Positions 33,702 to 43,929 of a DNA stretch of 64,000 nucleotides are shown one piece after another. Where the stretch lies: the NCBI GenBank assembly GCA_026647215.1, contig JAPKHC010000017.1, positions 53,596-117,595 on the forward strand. The letters are read 5' to 3'. Origin of the DNA: F1-120-MAGs118 sp013360535 (GTDB lineage: Bacteria; Planctomycetota; UBA1135; GCA-002686595). Position 1 is the stretch's first letter; each line of letters opens with the position of its first letter. Under the pieces are notes generated by a model that saw nothing but the letters and a program-made list of their open reading frames with translations, did no database searches and was not told the origin of the DNA. Both the position numbers and the translations under genes were made by a program.

Positions 33702-36073
33702 GCGCGCGCGACCAACACGGTCCGGGCGCGCCCTGGGGCGAGGCGGAACCGGGTGCTCGCACGAATGCCGACTTCAAGGTCGTTGGCAAGCCGCGCCCGA
33801 AGGTCGACGGCATCGCGAAGGCCACCGGCGCCGCGGTGTACACCGACGACCTGACGTTCCCCGGGATCCTGCACGCCAAGACGCTGCGCAGCCCGCACGC
33901 GCACGCGCGCATCGTGCGCATCGACACGTCGAAGGCGCGCGCGCTCAAGGGCGTGCATGCGGTGCTCACCGGCGACTCGATGCCGATCAAGTACGGCGTG
34001 ATCCCGTGGACGCCTGACGAGAACGCACTCGCGGTCGACAAGGTGCGGTTCATCGGCGATCCGGTCGCGGCGGTCGCGGCGGTCGACGAGGACACGGCCA
34101 ACGCGGCGCTCAAGCTGATCGAGGTCGAGTACGAGCTCCTGCACGCCTTCCTCGATCCGTTCGAGTCGTTGCAGCGTGGCGAGCCGCAGATCCACGAGGA
34201 CAAGAAGAGCGGCAACATCTCGAAGAGCGTGCAGCTCGAGTTCGGCAAGGTCGAGGACGCGCTCGCGGGCGCAGAAGTCGTCGTCGAGGACGACTACTTC
34301 TTCCACGGCTCGACGCACGCGCCGATCGAGCCGCACTGCGCGGTCGCGACGTATTCCGCTGACGGTGTGCTCACGCTGTGGTCGGCGACGCAGATCACGC
34401 ACTACGTCCATCGTGCGCTCGCGCGCGTGCTCGAGCTGCCGGCGCACCGCATTCGCGTGATCCAGCCGTGCCTCGGTGGCGCCTTCGGCGGCAAGTCGGA
34501 CCCGTTCAGCCTCGAGTTCTGCGTTTCGAAGCTCGCGATGGTCACCGGACGGCCGGTGAAGATGCTGTGGACGCGCGAGGAAGTGTTCTACGCGCACCGC
34601 GGCCGCCACCCGATGCACCTGCACTATCGCAGCGGCGTGACGAAGGACGGCAAGCTCGTCGGCGTCGACGCGAAGATCCTGATCGACGGCGGTTCGTACA
34701 GCTCGTTCGGCCTCGTCACGACCTACTACTCGGGCCAGCTGCTCACCGGGCCGTACCACTTCCCCACGTACCGCTTCGACTCGACGCGCGTCTTCACGAA
34801 CAAGCCGCCTTGCGGTCCCAAGCGTGGCCACGGCTCGGTGCAGCCGCGCTTCGCCTTCGAGGTGCAGCTCGACCAGCTCGCGGAGAAGCTCGGCCTCGAT
34901 CCGATCGAGATCCGCCGACGCAACTTCCAAGGCGACTTCACGCGCACCGTCAACGGCCAGCGCGTGACGTCCAACGGCTTCCTGCAGTGCCTCGACGAGG
35001 TCGAGAGCGCGAGCGGCTGGAAGCAGCGGCGCGGCAAGCTCGGTTTCGGCAGGGGCCTCGGCGTCGCGGGCTCGATGTACATCTCGGGCACGAACTATCC
35101 CGTCTACCCCAACGACATGCCGCAGGCCGGCGTGCAGCTCAAGGTCGACCGTTCGGGACTCGTCACGGTGTTCACCGGCGGCAACGACATCGGCCAGGGC
35201 TCGAACTCGATGTGCGCCTACATCGTCGCGGAGGAGCTCGGCCTTCCCGTCGAGCGCGTGCGCGTCGTCGCCGCCGACACGGACCTGTGCCCGGTCGACC
35301 TCGGCGCGTACTCGAGCCGCGTCACGTTCATGGTCGGCAACGCGACCATCGACGCGGCGCGCAAGCTGCGCGAGAAGATCGTCGCGGCGGTCGCGGAGAA
35401 GTGGGAGTGCGCACCGGCGCGCGTGCGGCTGATCGAGGGGCTCGCGATCGACCTCGAGGACACCGCGCGCTCGATGACCTCGGTCGAGGCATTCCAGCTC
35501 GCCGAGACGAAGTTCGACACGCTCGGCAGCACCGGTTCCTACAACACGCCCAAGCTCGGCGGCGACTACCGCGGCGGCACGATCGGCGCGTCGCCGGCGT
35601 ACTCGTTCACAGCGCACGTCGTCGACGCGTCGGTCGATGTCGAGACCGGCCGCATCACGGTGCACGACGTGTGGGTCGCGCACGACTGCGGGCGCGCGCT
35701 CAACCCGATGATCGTCGCGGGCCAGATGGAAGGTTCGGCCTACATGGGGCTCGCGGAGGCGCTCTTCGAGGAGCACGACGTCAACCGTTTTGGCCTGCAC
35801 CGCGGGCCGTCGCTGCTCGACTACCGCTTGCCGACCAGCGTCGACACGCCGGACTTCCACGCGCGCATCGTCGAGTCGATCGACCCCGAGGGGCCCTACG
35901 GCGCGAAGGAAGCGGGCGAAGGTCCGCTGCACCCGTCGCTGCCCGCGCTCTCGAACGCGGTGTACGACGCGGTCGGGATTCGCCTCAAGCACCTGCCGTT
36001 CACGCCCGCCAAGGTCCTCGCCGCGCTGCGCGAGAAACGTGCCGCCGCGGGCGTGCCGCAAGGAGTGCGCTGA
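33698..36073 (+). CDS. Molybdenum hydroxylase large (molybdopterin) subunit, HcrA-like
   Basis: 791 residues from ATG 33698. The N-terminal domain runs from VVGKPRPKVDGIAKATG. Molybdopterin-binding blocks are GGAFGGKSDPFSLEF (about residue 264), PPCGPKRGHGSVQ and GGNDIGQGSNSM. The catalytic glutamate lies in YGAKEAGEGPLHPS near the C-terminus. Size and motif order match the xanthine dehydrogenase/4-hydroxybenzoyl-CoA reductase alpha subunit, which carries the molybdenum-cytosine-dinucleotide site. I infer either reductive dehydroxylation of an aromatic acyl-CoA or hydroxylation of a heteroaromatic; the companion FAD subunit favours the former. Soluble, cytoplasmic. Confidence 0.92.
36059..36064 (+). 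promoter_or_regulatory. Shine-Dalgarno sequence for the FAD subunit
   Basis: AAGGAG lies 11 nt before ATG 36076, inside the last codons of the large-subunit gene. It supports this start and coupled translation. Confidence 0.55.
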
Positions 36074-36075
36074 CC

Positions 36076-37095
36076 ATGCTGCGAATGCCGCAGTTCGAGC
36101 TGGTCCAGCCCAGCACCGTCGACGAGGCCGTGCGCGCGCTCGCCGAATGCCCCGGGGCGCTCGTCGTCGCCGGTGGCACCGACCTCGTGCCCAACCTGAA
36201 GCACGAGCTGTTCACGCCGCCGCGTGTGGTGTCGCTCGCCGCGATCGCGGAACTGCGCGGAATCCGGCGCGAAAGCGACGGTTCGCTCAGCCTCGGCGCG
36301 ATGACGCCGCTCGCGGAGGTGGCCGAGAGCGAGCTTGTCCGCTCGCAGGCGCCGGCGCTCGCGCAGGCCTGTTCGCTGATCGCGGGACCGCAGTTGCGTT
36401 CGATGGGAACGCTCGGCGGCAACGTGATGCTCGACACGCGCTGCCAGTGGTACAACCAGACCTACTTCTGGCGGCAGGCCCTGGGCTTCTGCATGAAGAA
36501 GGACGGCGCCGTGTGCCATGTCGTCAAGGGCGGCAAGAACTGCGTCGCGGCGGCGTCGAACGACAGCGCGCCGGCGCTGATGACGCTCGGAGCCTCGCTC
36601 GACGTCGCGGCCGCGAGCGGAAGGCGCGCGCTCGCGATCGACGACTTCTGGGTCGCCGACGGCATCTACAACAAGCAAGTCGCGCGCGATGAGCTCGTGA
36701 CCAGGATCCGCGTCCCGGCGACGGGCGCGGGCCATCGCGGCGCCTACGGCAAGCTGCGCGACCGCGGCAGCATCGACTTCCCGCTGCTTGGAGTCGCAGT
36801 GCGGCTCGAGCTCGACGCGCAGGGCGCCGTCGCGCAGGCCGACGTCGTCGTCACGGCCCTCGCGGCACAGCCCAAGCGCATCACGAAGGTCGCGGAGGCG
36901 CTCGCAGGCACGAAACCCGGCACGGCGGCCTTCGACGCGGCCGTGGAAGCGGTCGGGGCGCTCGCGCACAAGCAGTGCAAGCCCCTGCCGAACATTCCGG
37001 GCGACGCCGACTACCGCCGCGAGATGGTGCCCGTCTACGTGCGCCGCACCCTTCAGGCCGCCGCACGCCGTGAAGGCCCCGTCCACCACGTCTAG
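36076..37095 (+). CDS. Molybdenum hydroxylase FAD subunit with extra [4Fe-4S] insertion, HcrB-like
   Basis: 339 residues. VVAGGTDLVPNLK (31-43) is the FAD pyrophosphate loop and GTLGGNVMLDTRCQ the second flavin-binding block. Directly after it is an insertion with Cys123, 139, 147 and 156, spaced C-x15-C-x7-C-x8-C. As I recall, the beta subunit of Thauera 4-hydroxybenzoyl-CoA reductase has a [4Fe-4S] cluster on cysteines 122, 138, 146 and 155: the same spacing, shifted by one residue. Ordinary xanthine dehydrogenases lack it. I infer an enzyme taking low-potential electrons to reduce an aromatic acyl-CoA, though the exact substrate is open. It begins 2 nt after the large-subunit stop, completing the operon. 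Confidence 0.9.
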   Translation: MLRMPQFELVQPSTVDEAVRALAECPGALVVAGGTDLVPNLKHELFTPPRVVSLAAIAELRGIRRESDGSLSLGAMTPLAEVAESELVRSQAPALAQACSLIAGPQLRSMGTLGGNVMLDTRCQWYNQTYFWRQALGFCMKKDGAVCHVVKGGKNCVAAASNDSAPALMTLGASLDVAAASGRRALAIDDFWVADGIYNKQVARDELVTRIRVPATGAGHRGAYGKLRDRGSIDFPLLGVAVRLELDAQGAVAQADVVVTALAAQPKRITKVAEALAGTKPGTAAFDAAVEAVGALAHKQCKPLPNIPGDADYRREMVPVYVRRTLQAAARREGPVHHV

Positions 37096-37198
37096 CGCGC
37101 AAGAGTTCCGTCGGAGAGCGCGTCCGCGGCCGCTGTGGGGTCGCGGAGTTGGGCGCGATGCGGCACACTCATGCCTCCATTCCTCCGAGGAACTACCC

Positions 37199-38416
37199 AT
37201 GCGCCTTTCGACCCTCATCGCGCTCTCGACGCTCGCGGCTCCCGCGCTCGCGCAGAGCTTCAACTACCCCAACTTCAACTCGACCACGGGCCTCGTCATG
37301 AACGCGAACGCCGCCGCGGTCGGCGGGATCCTGCGCGTCACGCCCGCGGCCGGCAACCAGCGCGGCTCGGTCTGGTACTCGCAGCCGCTGCAGGTCGCCA
37401 ACGGCTTCCACATGGAGATGACGTTCCAGTTCACGTCGCAGTCGGCGAGCGGTGCCGACGGCCTCGCGATCCTGTTCCAGAACGACCCGCGTGGCACGGC
37501 CGCGCTCGGCAGCGCGACGGCCGGCAGCTGCATCGGGTACGCCGACAACCCGGCCCAGCCCGCCGGCGTCGGCATCACCAACTCGCTCGCGCTCGAGATC
37601 GACACCTACGACGCCGGCACGCCGTTCTTCGACGTCACGGGCAACGACTTCTCGTGGCACTCCAACGGCACGCTCGCCAACGATGCGCGCGAGAGCTTCT
37701 CGATCGGCTGGGCGACGCCGCCGGTCGACTTCACCAACGGACTCGTGCACTCGATCGCGATCGACTACGTGCCCGGCACGCTCTCGGTCACCTACGACGG
37801 CAACCCGCTGTTCAACACCGCCTTCCGCTTCAGCACGGGCGGCGTGTGGCCCAACGGGACCTCCTCGGGCGGGCTCAACCTCATCAACGGCACGTCGCTC
37901 TACGTCGGCGTCACGTCGGCCACCGGCGGCGCCTGGGAGAACAACGACGTGCTCTCGTGGAGCTTCTCCTCCGGCGGCGTCGCCCCGACCACCTACTGCA
38001 CCGCCGGCACCTCCACCGCCGGCTGCACCGCGCTGATGAGCGCCGCCGCCAACCCGAGCGCCTCGCTCTCGACGCCCTGCATCGTCAACGTCTCCGGCGT
38101 CGAGGGCCAGAAGTTCGGCGTGATCTTCTACGGCCTCGACCAGCTGATCCAGCCGTGGGCCACGACGAGCACTAGCTTCCTGTGCGTCAAGCTCCCCACC
38201 CAACGCTCGCTCGCCCAGTTCTCCAACGGCACCATCGGCTCCTGCGACGGCTCCTTCACGCTCGACTGGACCAACTTCCAGGCCACCACCCCCGGCTCCC
38301 TCGGCCAGCCCTGGCTCGCCGGCGAAACCGCGCACCTGCAGGCGTGGTACCGCGACCCGCCGGCCGCGAAGTCGACCAACCTCTCCAACGCGCTGACGCT
38401 GACGTACCTGCCGTAG
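37199..38416 (+). CDS. Secreted L-type-lectin-like protein with planctomycete C-terminal domain
   Basis: 405 residues from ATG 37199, preceded by GAGGA at 37187-37191. Signal peptide residues 1-19 (ending LAQS). Residues 20 to about 260 form a legume-lectin-like jelly roll: GADGLAILFQNDPRGTAALG, NSLALEIDTYDAG and the strand HSIAIDYVPGTLSVTYDG are typical of bacterial L-type lectins, which bind carbohydrate. From about residue 265 (YCTAGTSTAGCTALM) to the end there is a second domain with a WYRDP motif and paired cysteines. The FGE-fold protein at 57458 has the same domain at its N-terminal side. I infer an exported carbohydrate-binding protein with an attachment or sorting module. Confidence 0.82.
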   Translation: MRLSTLIALSTLAAPALAQSFNYPNFNSTTGLVMNANAAAVGGILRVTPAAGNQRGSVWYSQPLQVANGFHMEMTFQFTSQSASGADGLAILFQNDPRGTAALGSATAGSCIGYADNPAQPAGVGITNSLALEIDTYDAGTPFFDVTGNDFSWHSNGTLANDARESFSIGWATPPVDFTNGLVHSIAIDYVPGTLSVTYDGNPLFNTAFRFSTGGVWPNGTSSGGLNLINGTSLYVGVTSATGGAWENNDVLSWSFSSGGVAPTTYCTAGTSTAGCTALMSAAANPSASLSTPCIVNVSGVEGQKFGVIFYGLDQLIQPWATTSTSFLCVKLPTQRSLAQFSNGTIGSCDGSFTLDWTNFQATTPGSLGQPWLAGETAHLQAWYRDPPAAKSTNLSNALTLTYLP

Positions 38417-38447
38417 GACGTTCCGTCGACGCGCGCGAGCGAACATC

Positions 38448-38474
38448 CCCGGGCAGTCCGACGGGCTGCCCGGG
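38448..38474. terminator. Strong hairpin between convergent genes, probable bidirectional terminator
   Basis: cccgggcag (38448-38456) and ctgcccggg (38466-38474) pair perfectly over 9 bp with a 9-nt loop. It lies 31 nt past the lectin stop and 29 nt from the stop of the sigma-fusion gene. Confidence 0.55.
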
Positions 38475-38503
38475 TTCGTCTCGGGCGAGCACCGCCGGGC
38501 CGG

Positions 38504-41500
38504 TCAGGGGAGTTCGATCGCGCGCCGCTCACCGGGCGCGAGGTCGAGCTCGATGGTCGCCGCCGCTGCGGAATTCGCGGGTCCGTGGCGCAGCCACACG
38601 TGCCCCGCGGGAATCCAGACGTCCTCGAAGGTCGAGTCCTCGCGCAGCTCGAAGGACGAGTTCCACTGCAGGCCGTTCGCGAGCCGTCCGTCGCAGCCCC
38701 AGCCGCGCTTGCCCGCGAGCGAGCGGCCGCTCAGCCGCGCGAACTGGAGCTCGCCGCGCCAGCGCAACTCGGGGCCCTCCGGACGGATGGATCCTCGGAG
38801 CACGAGCCGGCCCCAGCGCGGGTCGAGGCTCGCGAACGTCATGCGCCACGGCCCTGCACCAGAGTACCGGAGCGAGAATCGCCCGTCGGCATCGAGCCAG
38901 CCGTCCTCGTTGAGCTCGTAGTCGCGCTTCACGCTCTCGTCGTCCAGACGCACGCTCCACGCCCCCTTGGGATCCGCCGCGACGACGAACTCGCCGTGCA
39001 GCGTCCAGCGCGGCCCGTGCGGCGCGTCGAGCTCGAGCCAGGTCGTCTCGCCCTCGCGGATTCGAACGGGGAACTCCGGTGGACTCTCGGACTCGCGCGT
39101 CGCCCCGCTCCACTCCTCCCCGAATTCGAAAGGCTGCGTGAGCATCAGCGACCACTCCGCGAGCGTCGCGATTCGCACTTGCCACTGGCCGGCCGCAAGC
39201 GGCTCGAGCTGGAACTGCCCGTCGGGGCCGACAAAACCGCGCGCGTCGCCGCCGAGCCCGTCGCGCGCCCACACGACGAGCCCCGCCGGATCGTCGTGGC
39301 CGCTCCGCACGCGGCCCGCGAGCCTTCCGCCGCGCGAAAGCCGGAGCTCGAGGCCGTCGACACCCGCGCCTGGGTCTGGGGACACGGGTCCGAGCACCAC
39401 GTGCGCGAAGCCGGAACGGCGCGCGATCACGTACCACCCGTGCGCAGCTCGGTCGACGGAGCTCGGAAGGCTGAGCGCGAACGAGCCATCCGCCGCGCTG
39501 CGCGTGACCGAGGCCGGAGGCAGCTCCCGCAACTCGCCGAAACGCTCGATATCGGGCTTCCAGTGCCGCACGACTCGCGCTTCGCCGGGCGCGAGCGCCG
39601 CGAATAGCCCGACTTCGGCGTCCGCGACGGGCTCGCCATCCCGCAGCACGCGTCCGCGGATTCCGGTCGCGCGCTCGAGTTGCACGAGCACCTCCGCGGG
39701 CTCGGAACCCGGCTCCCAGGGGCCGATGATCCGCGGAGCGAAACCGGCGGCGACGGCGAACACTTGGAAGGTCTCGCTCGGACGCCGCAGCTCGCAGGCG
39801 CCCTGTTCGTCGCTGCGCGCCTCGCAACCGGCGAGCAACGCCCGCGAGAGGTCGGCCGCGTGAACGCGCGCGGCATGCACGGGAGCACCGGCCGCATCGA
39901 CCACGCGCACGCGCAACGGAACGGGCGCGGCGAAGACGAGCTCGAGCTGCGTCTGGCCGGGCCGCACGCCGTCGAGAGTGATGGACTCGAACTTGTCGAG
40001 TTCGCTCGCCTCCAGCCGGTACGTGCCGTCCGGACTCGCGAGGTGGAACTCGAAGCGGCCCTCGGCGTCGCTCAGGGTGATCCGCGGGCTTCCTTCGGAG
40101 GCGCTCTGGCGGAGCTGCACGTTCACCCACTCGAGCGGCGCGCCCGACGAGTCCTTGACGGTTCCCGCGATGCAGCGGGACGGATCGACCTCGGCGGCCC
40201 GCAGCGTGAGGCTCAGCTCGGCTCCGGCGCGAAGCTCCACCTGCGTCGAGGCGGACCACGGTCGCTCGTGGCTCGCGACGAGCAGCGTCCACGCGCCGAC
40301 TCCGAGGTCCGGGAACTCGAAGGCCCCGGTCGGGTCGCTGCGCACCGTGAAGGCACTGAGGAGCTCGAAGTCGTCGGGATCGTCCTTCAACGTGCCACGT
40401 CGCGCCAGAACGCGCGCACCGGCCACCGCGAGGCCCACGGAATCGACGACCCGACCGACGAGCGAGCCGCTGCCCTCGAGTTCGATGTCGCCGACCCACA
40501 ACGTCGTCGCTGATCCCGGATCGAACGGCGTCATCCACCTGCGGTGGGCCGGAGCATCGACGGTCAGCGGCCACGGGCGCGTGGCCAGTGCATCGCGCAG
40601 CGTGAGCTCGAACGTGCCGTCCTGCGCGCTCCTCGCGATCGTCTCGGTGCCCACACGCACGACCGCGCCGCCGAGCGGTTGCAGGCTCGCGTCGAGCACA
40701 CGACCGATCACCTTGTACTCGGTGGCAGCCGGATCCGACTCCGGGAGCGTCGTGGGATCGGGCGCCGATCGCTCGACCACGACCCGAGAGTCCGTCGCCG
40801 CCGCGTCCGTCGCCGCAGGTCCGCCTTCGCGCAAGCTCGCGTTCCCTTTCGCGAGCGCCGCCTCCGGCAGCGACACCTCTCCCGGCGAAATCCACCAGGC
40901 CACGAGCCCGAGCGCGACCACCGCGCAGGCCACCAGTCCCTTCGTCCCCATCGCTCCGAGCACTCCGAAAGCGCCTGCGCCCGCCGCGGCGACGTGCCGA
41001 GGCCGAAGCATGGGAAGCAAGGCCAGCGTCCAGCCTTCGCGTCCGGACGGATGCCGACGGTCGAGGCGCTCGCGCAGCTCGGCGAGCCCACGCGAGAGCC
41101 GCGAGCGCACGGTGCCGGGCGTCGTTCCGCTCCGGCGCGCGATCTCGTCGATCTCGAGCCCCTCGAAGTAACGCAGCAGCAGCGCATCGCGGCAGGCCTC
41201 CGTCAGGCCGCGCAGCGAGTGCAGCAGGAATTCCTGAGTGTCGAGTTGCTCGAGCAGGTGATCCGCAGACGGCGTGCGCTCGGGACGCGCCGAGTCACGC
41301 TCCCGCGCGCCACGGCGCGCGACCGAACGTCGCCACTGGCTCGCGAGCCTGCGCACGACCCCCGTCAGGAACGGTCGAACCTCGTCACTGGGCAGCTCGC
41401 GCGTTCCGCGCACGAGCCACGCATCCTGCGCCAGGTCGTCGGCGGTCGCCGCATCCCCCACGAGCGCACGAGCGAGCCCACGCAGCCACTCGGCGTGTCG

Positions 41501-41542
41501 GCGCAGTTCCTCGTCGCTCCAGGCTCGCGGACGGCTCTCCAT
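38504..41542 (-). CDS. ECF sigma factor fused to a membrane helix and carboxypeptidase-regulatory-like repeats
   Basis: 1012 residues. Sigma region 2 occupies about 12-75 (RGLARALVGDAATADDLAQD, then AWLVR) and region 4 about 100-160 (ALLLRYFEGLEIDEIARRSG, TPGTVRSRLSRGLAELRERL). After a short linker, one hydrophobic helix spans about 201-219. The remaining roughly 790 residues are repeated beta-sandwich modules with carboxypeptidase-regulatory turns: VIGRVLDASLQPLGGAVVRV, LVGRVVDSVGLAVAGARVLA, IAGTVKDSSGAPLEWVNVQL and IRGRVLRDGEPVADAEVGLF. Thus the DNA-binding half would be cytoplasmic and the repeats outside the inner membrane. ECF factors are usually about 180 residues; I infer a tethered factor that senses the envelope and may need proteolysis or act at the membrane. 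No separate anti-sigma gene is adjacent. The S9 peptidase gene lies 148 nt upstream. Confidence 0.88.
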   Translation of the reverse strand: MESRPRAWSDEELRRHAEWLRGLARALVGDAATADDLAQDAWLVRGTRELPSDEVRPFLTGVVRRLASQWRRSVARRGARERDSARPERTPSADHLLEQLDTQEFLLHSLRGLTEACRDALLLRYFEGLEIDEIARRSGTTPGTVRSRLSRGLAELRERLDRRHPSGREGWTLALLPMLRPRHVAAAGAGAFGVLGAMGTKGLVACAVVALGLVAWWISPGEVSLPEAALAKGNASLREGGPAATDAAATDSRVVVERSAPDPTTLPESDPAATEYKVIGRVLDASLQPLGGAVVRVGTETIARSAQDGTFELTLRDALATRPWPLTVDAPAHRRWMTPFDPGSATTLWVGDIELEGSGSLVGRVVDSVGLAVAGARVLARRGTLKDDPDDFELLSAFTVRSDPTGAFEFPDLGVGAWTLLVASHERPWSASTQVELRAGAELSLTLRAAEVDPSRCIAGTVKDSSGAPLEWVNVQLRQSASEGSPRITLSDAEGRFEFHLASPDGTYRLEASELDKFESITLDGVRPGQTQLELVFAAPVPLRVRVVDAAGAPVHAARVHAADLSRALLAGCEARSDEQGACELRRPSETFQVFAVAAGFAPRIIGPWEPGSEPAEVLVQLERATGIRGRVLRDGEPVADAEVGLFAALAPGEARVVRHWKPDIERFGELRELPPASVTRSAADGSFALSLPSSVDRAAHGWYVIARRSGFAHVVLGPVSPDPGAGVDGLELRLSRGGRLAGRVRSGHDDPAGLVVWARDGLGGDARGFVGPDGQFQLEPLAAGQWQVRIATLAEWSLMLTQPFEFGEEWSGATRESESPPEFPVRIREGETTWLELDAPHGPRWTLHGEFVVAADPKGAWSVRLDDESVKRDYELNEDGWLDADGRFSLRYSGAGPWRMTFASLDPRWGRLVLRGSIRPEGPELRWRGELQFARLSGRSLAGKRGWGCDGRLANGLQWNSSFELREDSTFEDVWIPAGHVWLRHGPANSAAAATIELDLAPGERRAIELP

Positions 41543-41690
41543 GCTTCCCGGACCTCATGGCCGCGCCCCGCACGCGCGCTGCCGGAATCCGGCGAAAAGC
41601 CGAGAAGGGCGCCAACCCGAAGGGCTCTCGCGCGCTGCCTGGCCCGTCCGGTCCGTCGTTCCGTGCCCCGGCGCTGTCGTCCTTCGTCGA

Positions 41691-43823
41691 CTACTTCGCG
41701 AAGTGCAGGTTGCGCGAGTGCGCGGTGACGTCGTAGGTCGCGGGAGCGCCGCCGAGGTAGGTGTGGAAGAAGTCGATGTGAGCGTTGTAGTAGAAGGCCA
41801 TCTCGTGCCAGGCGGGCCAGTGGCCGGCGTTGGGGAGCACGACGAGGCGTGCGGGGACGCCGCGCTTCTTGAGGGCGGTGTAGTACTGCAGGCTCTGCGT
41901 GTACGGGACGCGGTAGTCGAGCTCGCCGGTGATCACGAGCGACGGAGTGGCGAAATTCTCGACGAAATTGGAGGGTGACCAGCGCTCGTAGAGCGGGCTC
42001 GTCCAGGGCGTGCCTTCGAGGTCGTGCTCGGGGAACCACAGCTCCTCGGTGGCGCCGTAGAAGGAGCGCAGGTCGTAGAGGCCCATCATCGCGGCGTTGC
42101 ACTTGAAGCGGCGCGTGTGGCCCTGCATCCACATCGCCATGTAGCCGCCGTAGCTCCAGCCCATGACGCCGGTGCGTTCGGGGTCGACGAACGGGAGCTG
42201 CTCGAGCTGGTCACAGACGGCCATCAGGTCGCGGAACGGGCGGCCGCCCCACTCGCCGGTGATCGCGTCGGTGAACTCCTGACCGTAGCCGGTCGAGCCC
42301 GCGGGGTTGCAGAAAGCGACAACGTAGCCCTTGCCGGGATAAACCTGCCAATCGCCGCGGAAGGCGTCGGCCCACTGCGACTGCGGGCCGCCGTGCACGT
42401 TGAGGATCAGCGGGTAGCGCTTCGACGGGTCGAAGCCGTGCGGCGTCACGAGGAACGTGTGCACCTTGCGGCCGTCGGCACCGTCGAGCCACAGCTCCTG
42501 CGCGGGACGAATGTCGACCTCGCTCGCGACCTGTGCGTTGAACGAGGTGAGCTTGCGGCGCACGTCCTTCGCCTGGGTCACCCAGAGCTCGGTCGGCTCC
42601 GCGACGGAACGCTGCGTGTAGACGAGCTGGCCCGAGGGCGTGAGCTCCCAGCCCGTGATCAGGCCGTGGCGCAGCAGTTCCTTGGGCTCGCCGCCCGCGG
42701 CGGGAATCGAGCAGATCGGGTTGCGGCCGTGGTGCTCGACCTGGAACACGAGCGACTGGCCGTCGGCGCTCCAGCGAAAGTCCTCGACCATGAAGTCGAA
42801 GTGGTTGCGCTCGGTGAGGTAGCTCACCTTGCCCGAGGTGCGCTCAAGCACGGCGAGGCGCTTGAGATCGCTCTCGTAACCCGGCGTCTGCTGGCTCGCA
42901 AACGCGATCTTGCTGCCGTCGGGCGAGTAGAGCGGAAGCCCGTCCCAGCCCTTGTTCGACTCGGTCAGGTTGCGCGCGGGCGCACTGCCGTCGGTCGGCA
43001 CGACCCACAGGTCCGAGTTGGTCGAGCTCGCGGCGTCGGCCTCGTGGTTGGCGACGAAACACAGCTCCTTGCCATCGGGCGAGAGCGCGAAGCCGCGGCC
43101 ACCGAGCGAGAAGGCCGGCGCGTCGAACGGTCCGGGCGTGAGGTCGCGCACGACGGCGCCGTCGCTCGCGTTGGCGAGCAGGATGTGCGTGCGCTTGCCG
43201 TCGTGCCACGAGGTCCAGTGGCGGTAGAGCAGGTCGTCGCTCACGTGCACCTTGAGCTTGCCCTCGAGGCCCTTGGCGATGCGCTCGTTGCACGCGATGT
43301 CGATGCCACACTCCGGCCACAGCTCGGCCGTGAACGCGATCGACCCGCCGTCGGCGGAAACCACGAAACTGCCGACACCAAGCGCGAAGTTCGTGACCTG
43401 CCGCGGCTCGCCGCCGTCGAGCGGCATGCTCCACACCTGCATCGAGCCGGAGCGGGCCGACAGGAACCACACGGCCTTGCCGTCGGCGGACACCTGCGGA
43501 TCGACGTCGTTGTTGCGGCCGCTGGTGAGCTGGCGCGGCGCACCGCCGTCGGTCGCGACGAGCCACAGCTCCGACCAGCTCTTGCCGGCCTCGAACTCGT
43601 AGCGCCGCACCGCGACCACCGCACGCGTGCCGTCGGGCGAGAGCGCCGGCGCACCGACCGTCGCGCAGCGGTAGAGGTCGGCGATCTCGAACGGGCGTTT
43701 CGCGGCCGCGCCGGGCACGTCGCCCCATTGCGAGGCCGCCGCGATCGTCGGCGCCGCCGACTCCGAGGTCGAGGCGCAGGCCGCGGACAGGACGAGGATC
43801 GAGAGCAGGGGCAGCTTCTTCAT
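41691..43823 (-). CDS. S9-family prolyl oligopeptidase/acylaminoacyl-peptidase lipoprotein
   Basis: 710 residues from ATG 43823, preceded by GGAAGGA. Lipoprotein signal MKKLPLLSILVLSAAC (Cys16). Residues about 45-430 are beta-propeller blades with repeated LSPDGT/VSADGK/YSPDGS motifs. The C-terminal alpha/beta-hydrolase domain carries the triad Ser557 (GWSYGGY), Asp636 (GELDYRVP) and His668 (NAGHWP). This matches S9C/DPP-IV-like serine peptidases that cleave small peptides; the propeller limits substrate size. It is probably periplasmic and used for peptide scavenging. It lies upstream of, and in the same direction as, the sigma-factor fusion gene, so co-transcription is possible. Confidence 0.93.
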   Translation of the reverse strand: MKKLPLLSILVLSAACASTSESAAPTIAAASQWGDVPGAAAKRPFEIADLYRCATVGAPALSPDGTRAVVAVRRYEFEAGKSWSELWLVATDGGAPRQLTSGRNNDVDPQVSADGKAVWFLSARSGSMQVWSMPLDGGEPRQVTNFALGVGSFVVSADGGSIAFTAELWPECGIDIACNERIAKGLEGKLKVHVSDDLLYRHWTSWHDGKRTHILLANASDGAVVRDLTPGPFDAPAFSLGGRGFALSPDGKELCFVANHEADAASSTNSDLWVVPTDGSAPARNLTESNKGWDGLPLYSPDGSKIAFASQQTPGYESDLKRLAVLERTSGKVSYLTERNHFDFMVEDFRWSADGQSLVFQVEHHGRNPICSIPAAGGEPKELLRHGLITGWELTPSGQLVYTQRSVAEPTELWVTQAKDVRRKLTSFNAQVASEVDIRPAQELWLDGADGRKVHTFLVTPHGFDPSKRYPLILNVHGGPQSQWADAFRGDWQVYPGKGYVVAFCNPAGSTGYGQEFTDAITGEWGGRPFRDLMAVCDQLEQLPFVDPERTGVMGWSYGGYMAMWMQGHTRRFKCNAAMMGLYDLRSFYGATEELWFPEHDLEGTPWTSPLYERWSPSNFVENFATPSLVITGELDYRVPYTQSLQYYTALKKRGVPARLVVLPNAGHWPAWHEMAFYYNAHIDFFHTYLGGAPATYDVTAHSRNLHFAK

Positions 43824-43929
43824 CGCAGGGTTCCTTCCGCCGGCCGAAACGTCGGTCCGGGGGCCGGAAGGATACGGAGCGTCCCTACGTCTGTCGCGGC
43901 CTGCCGCTCAACCGTTAGCATCGCACGGG

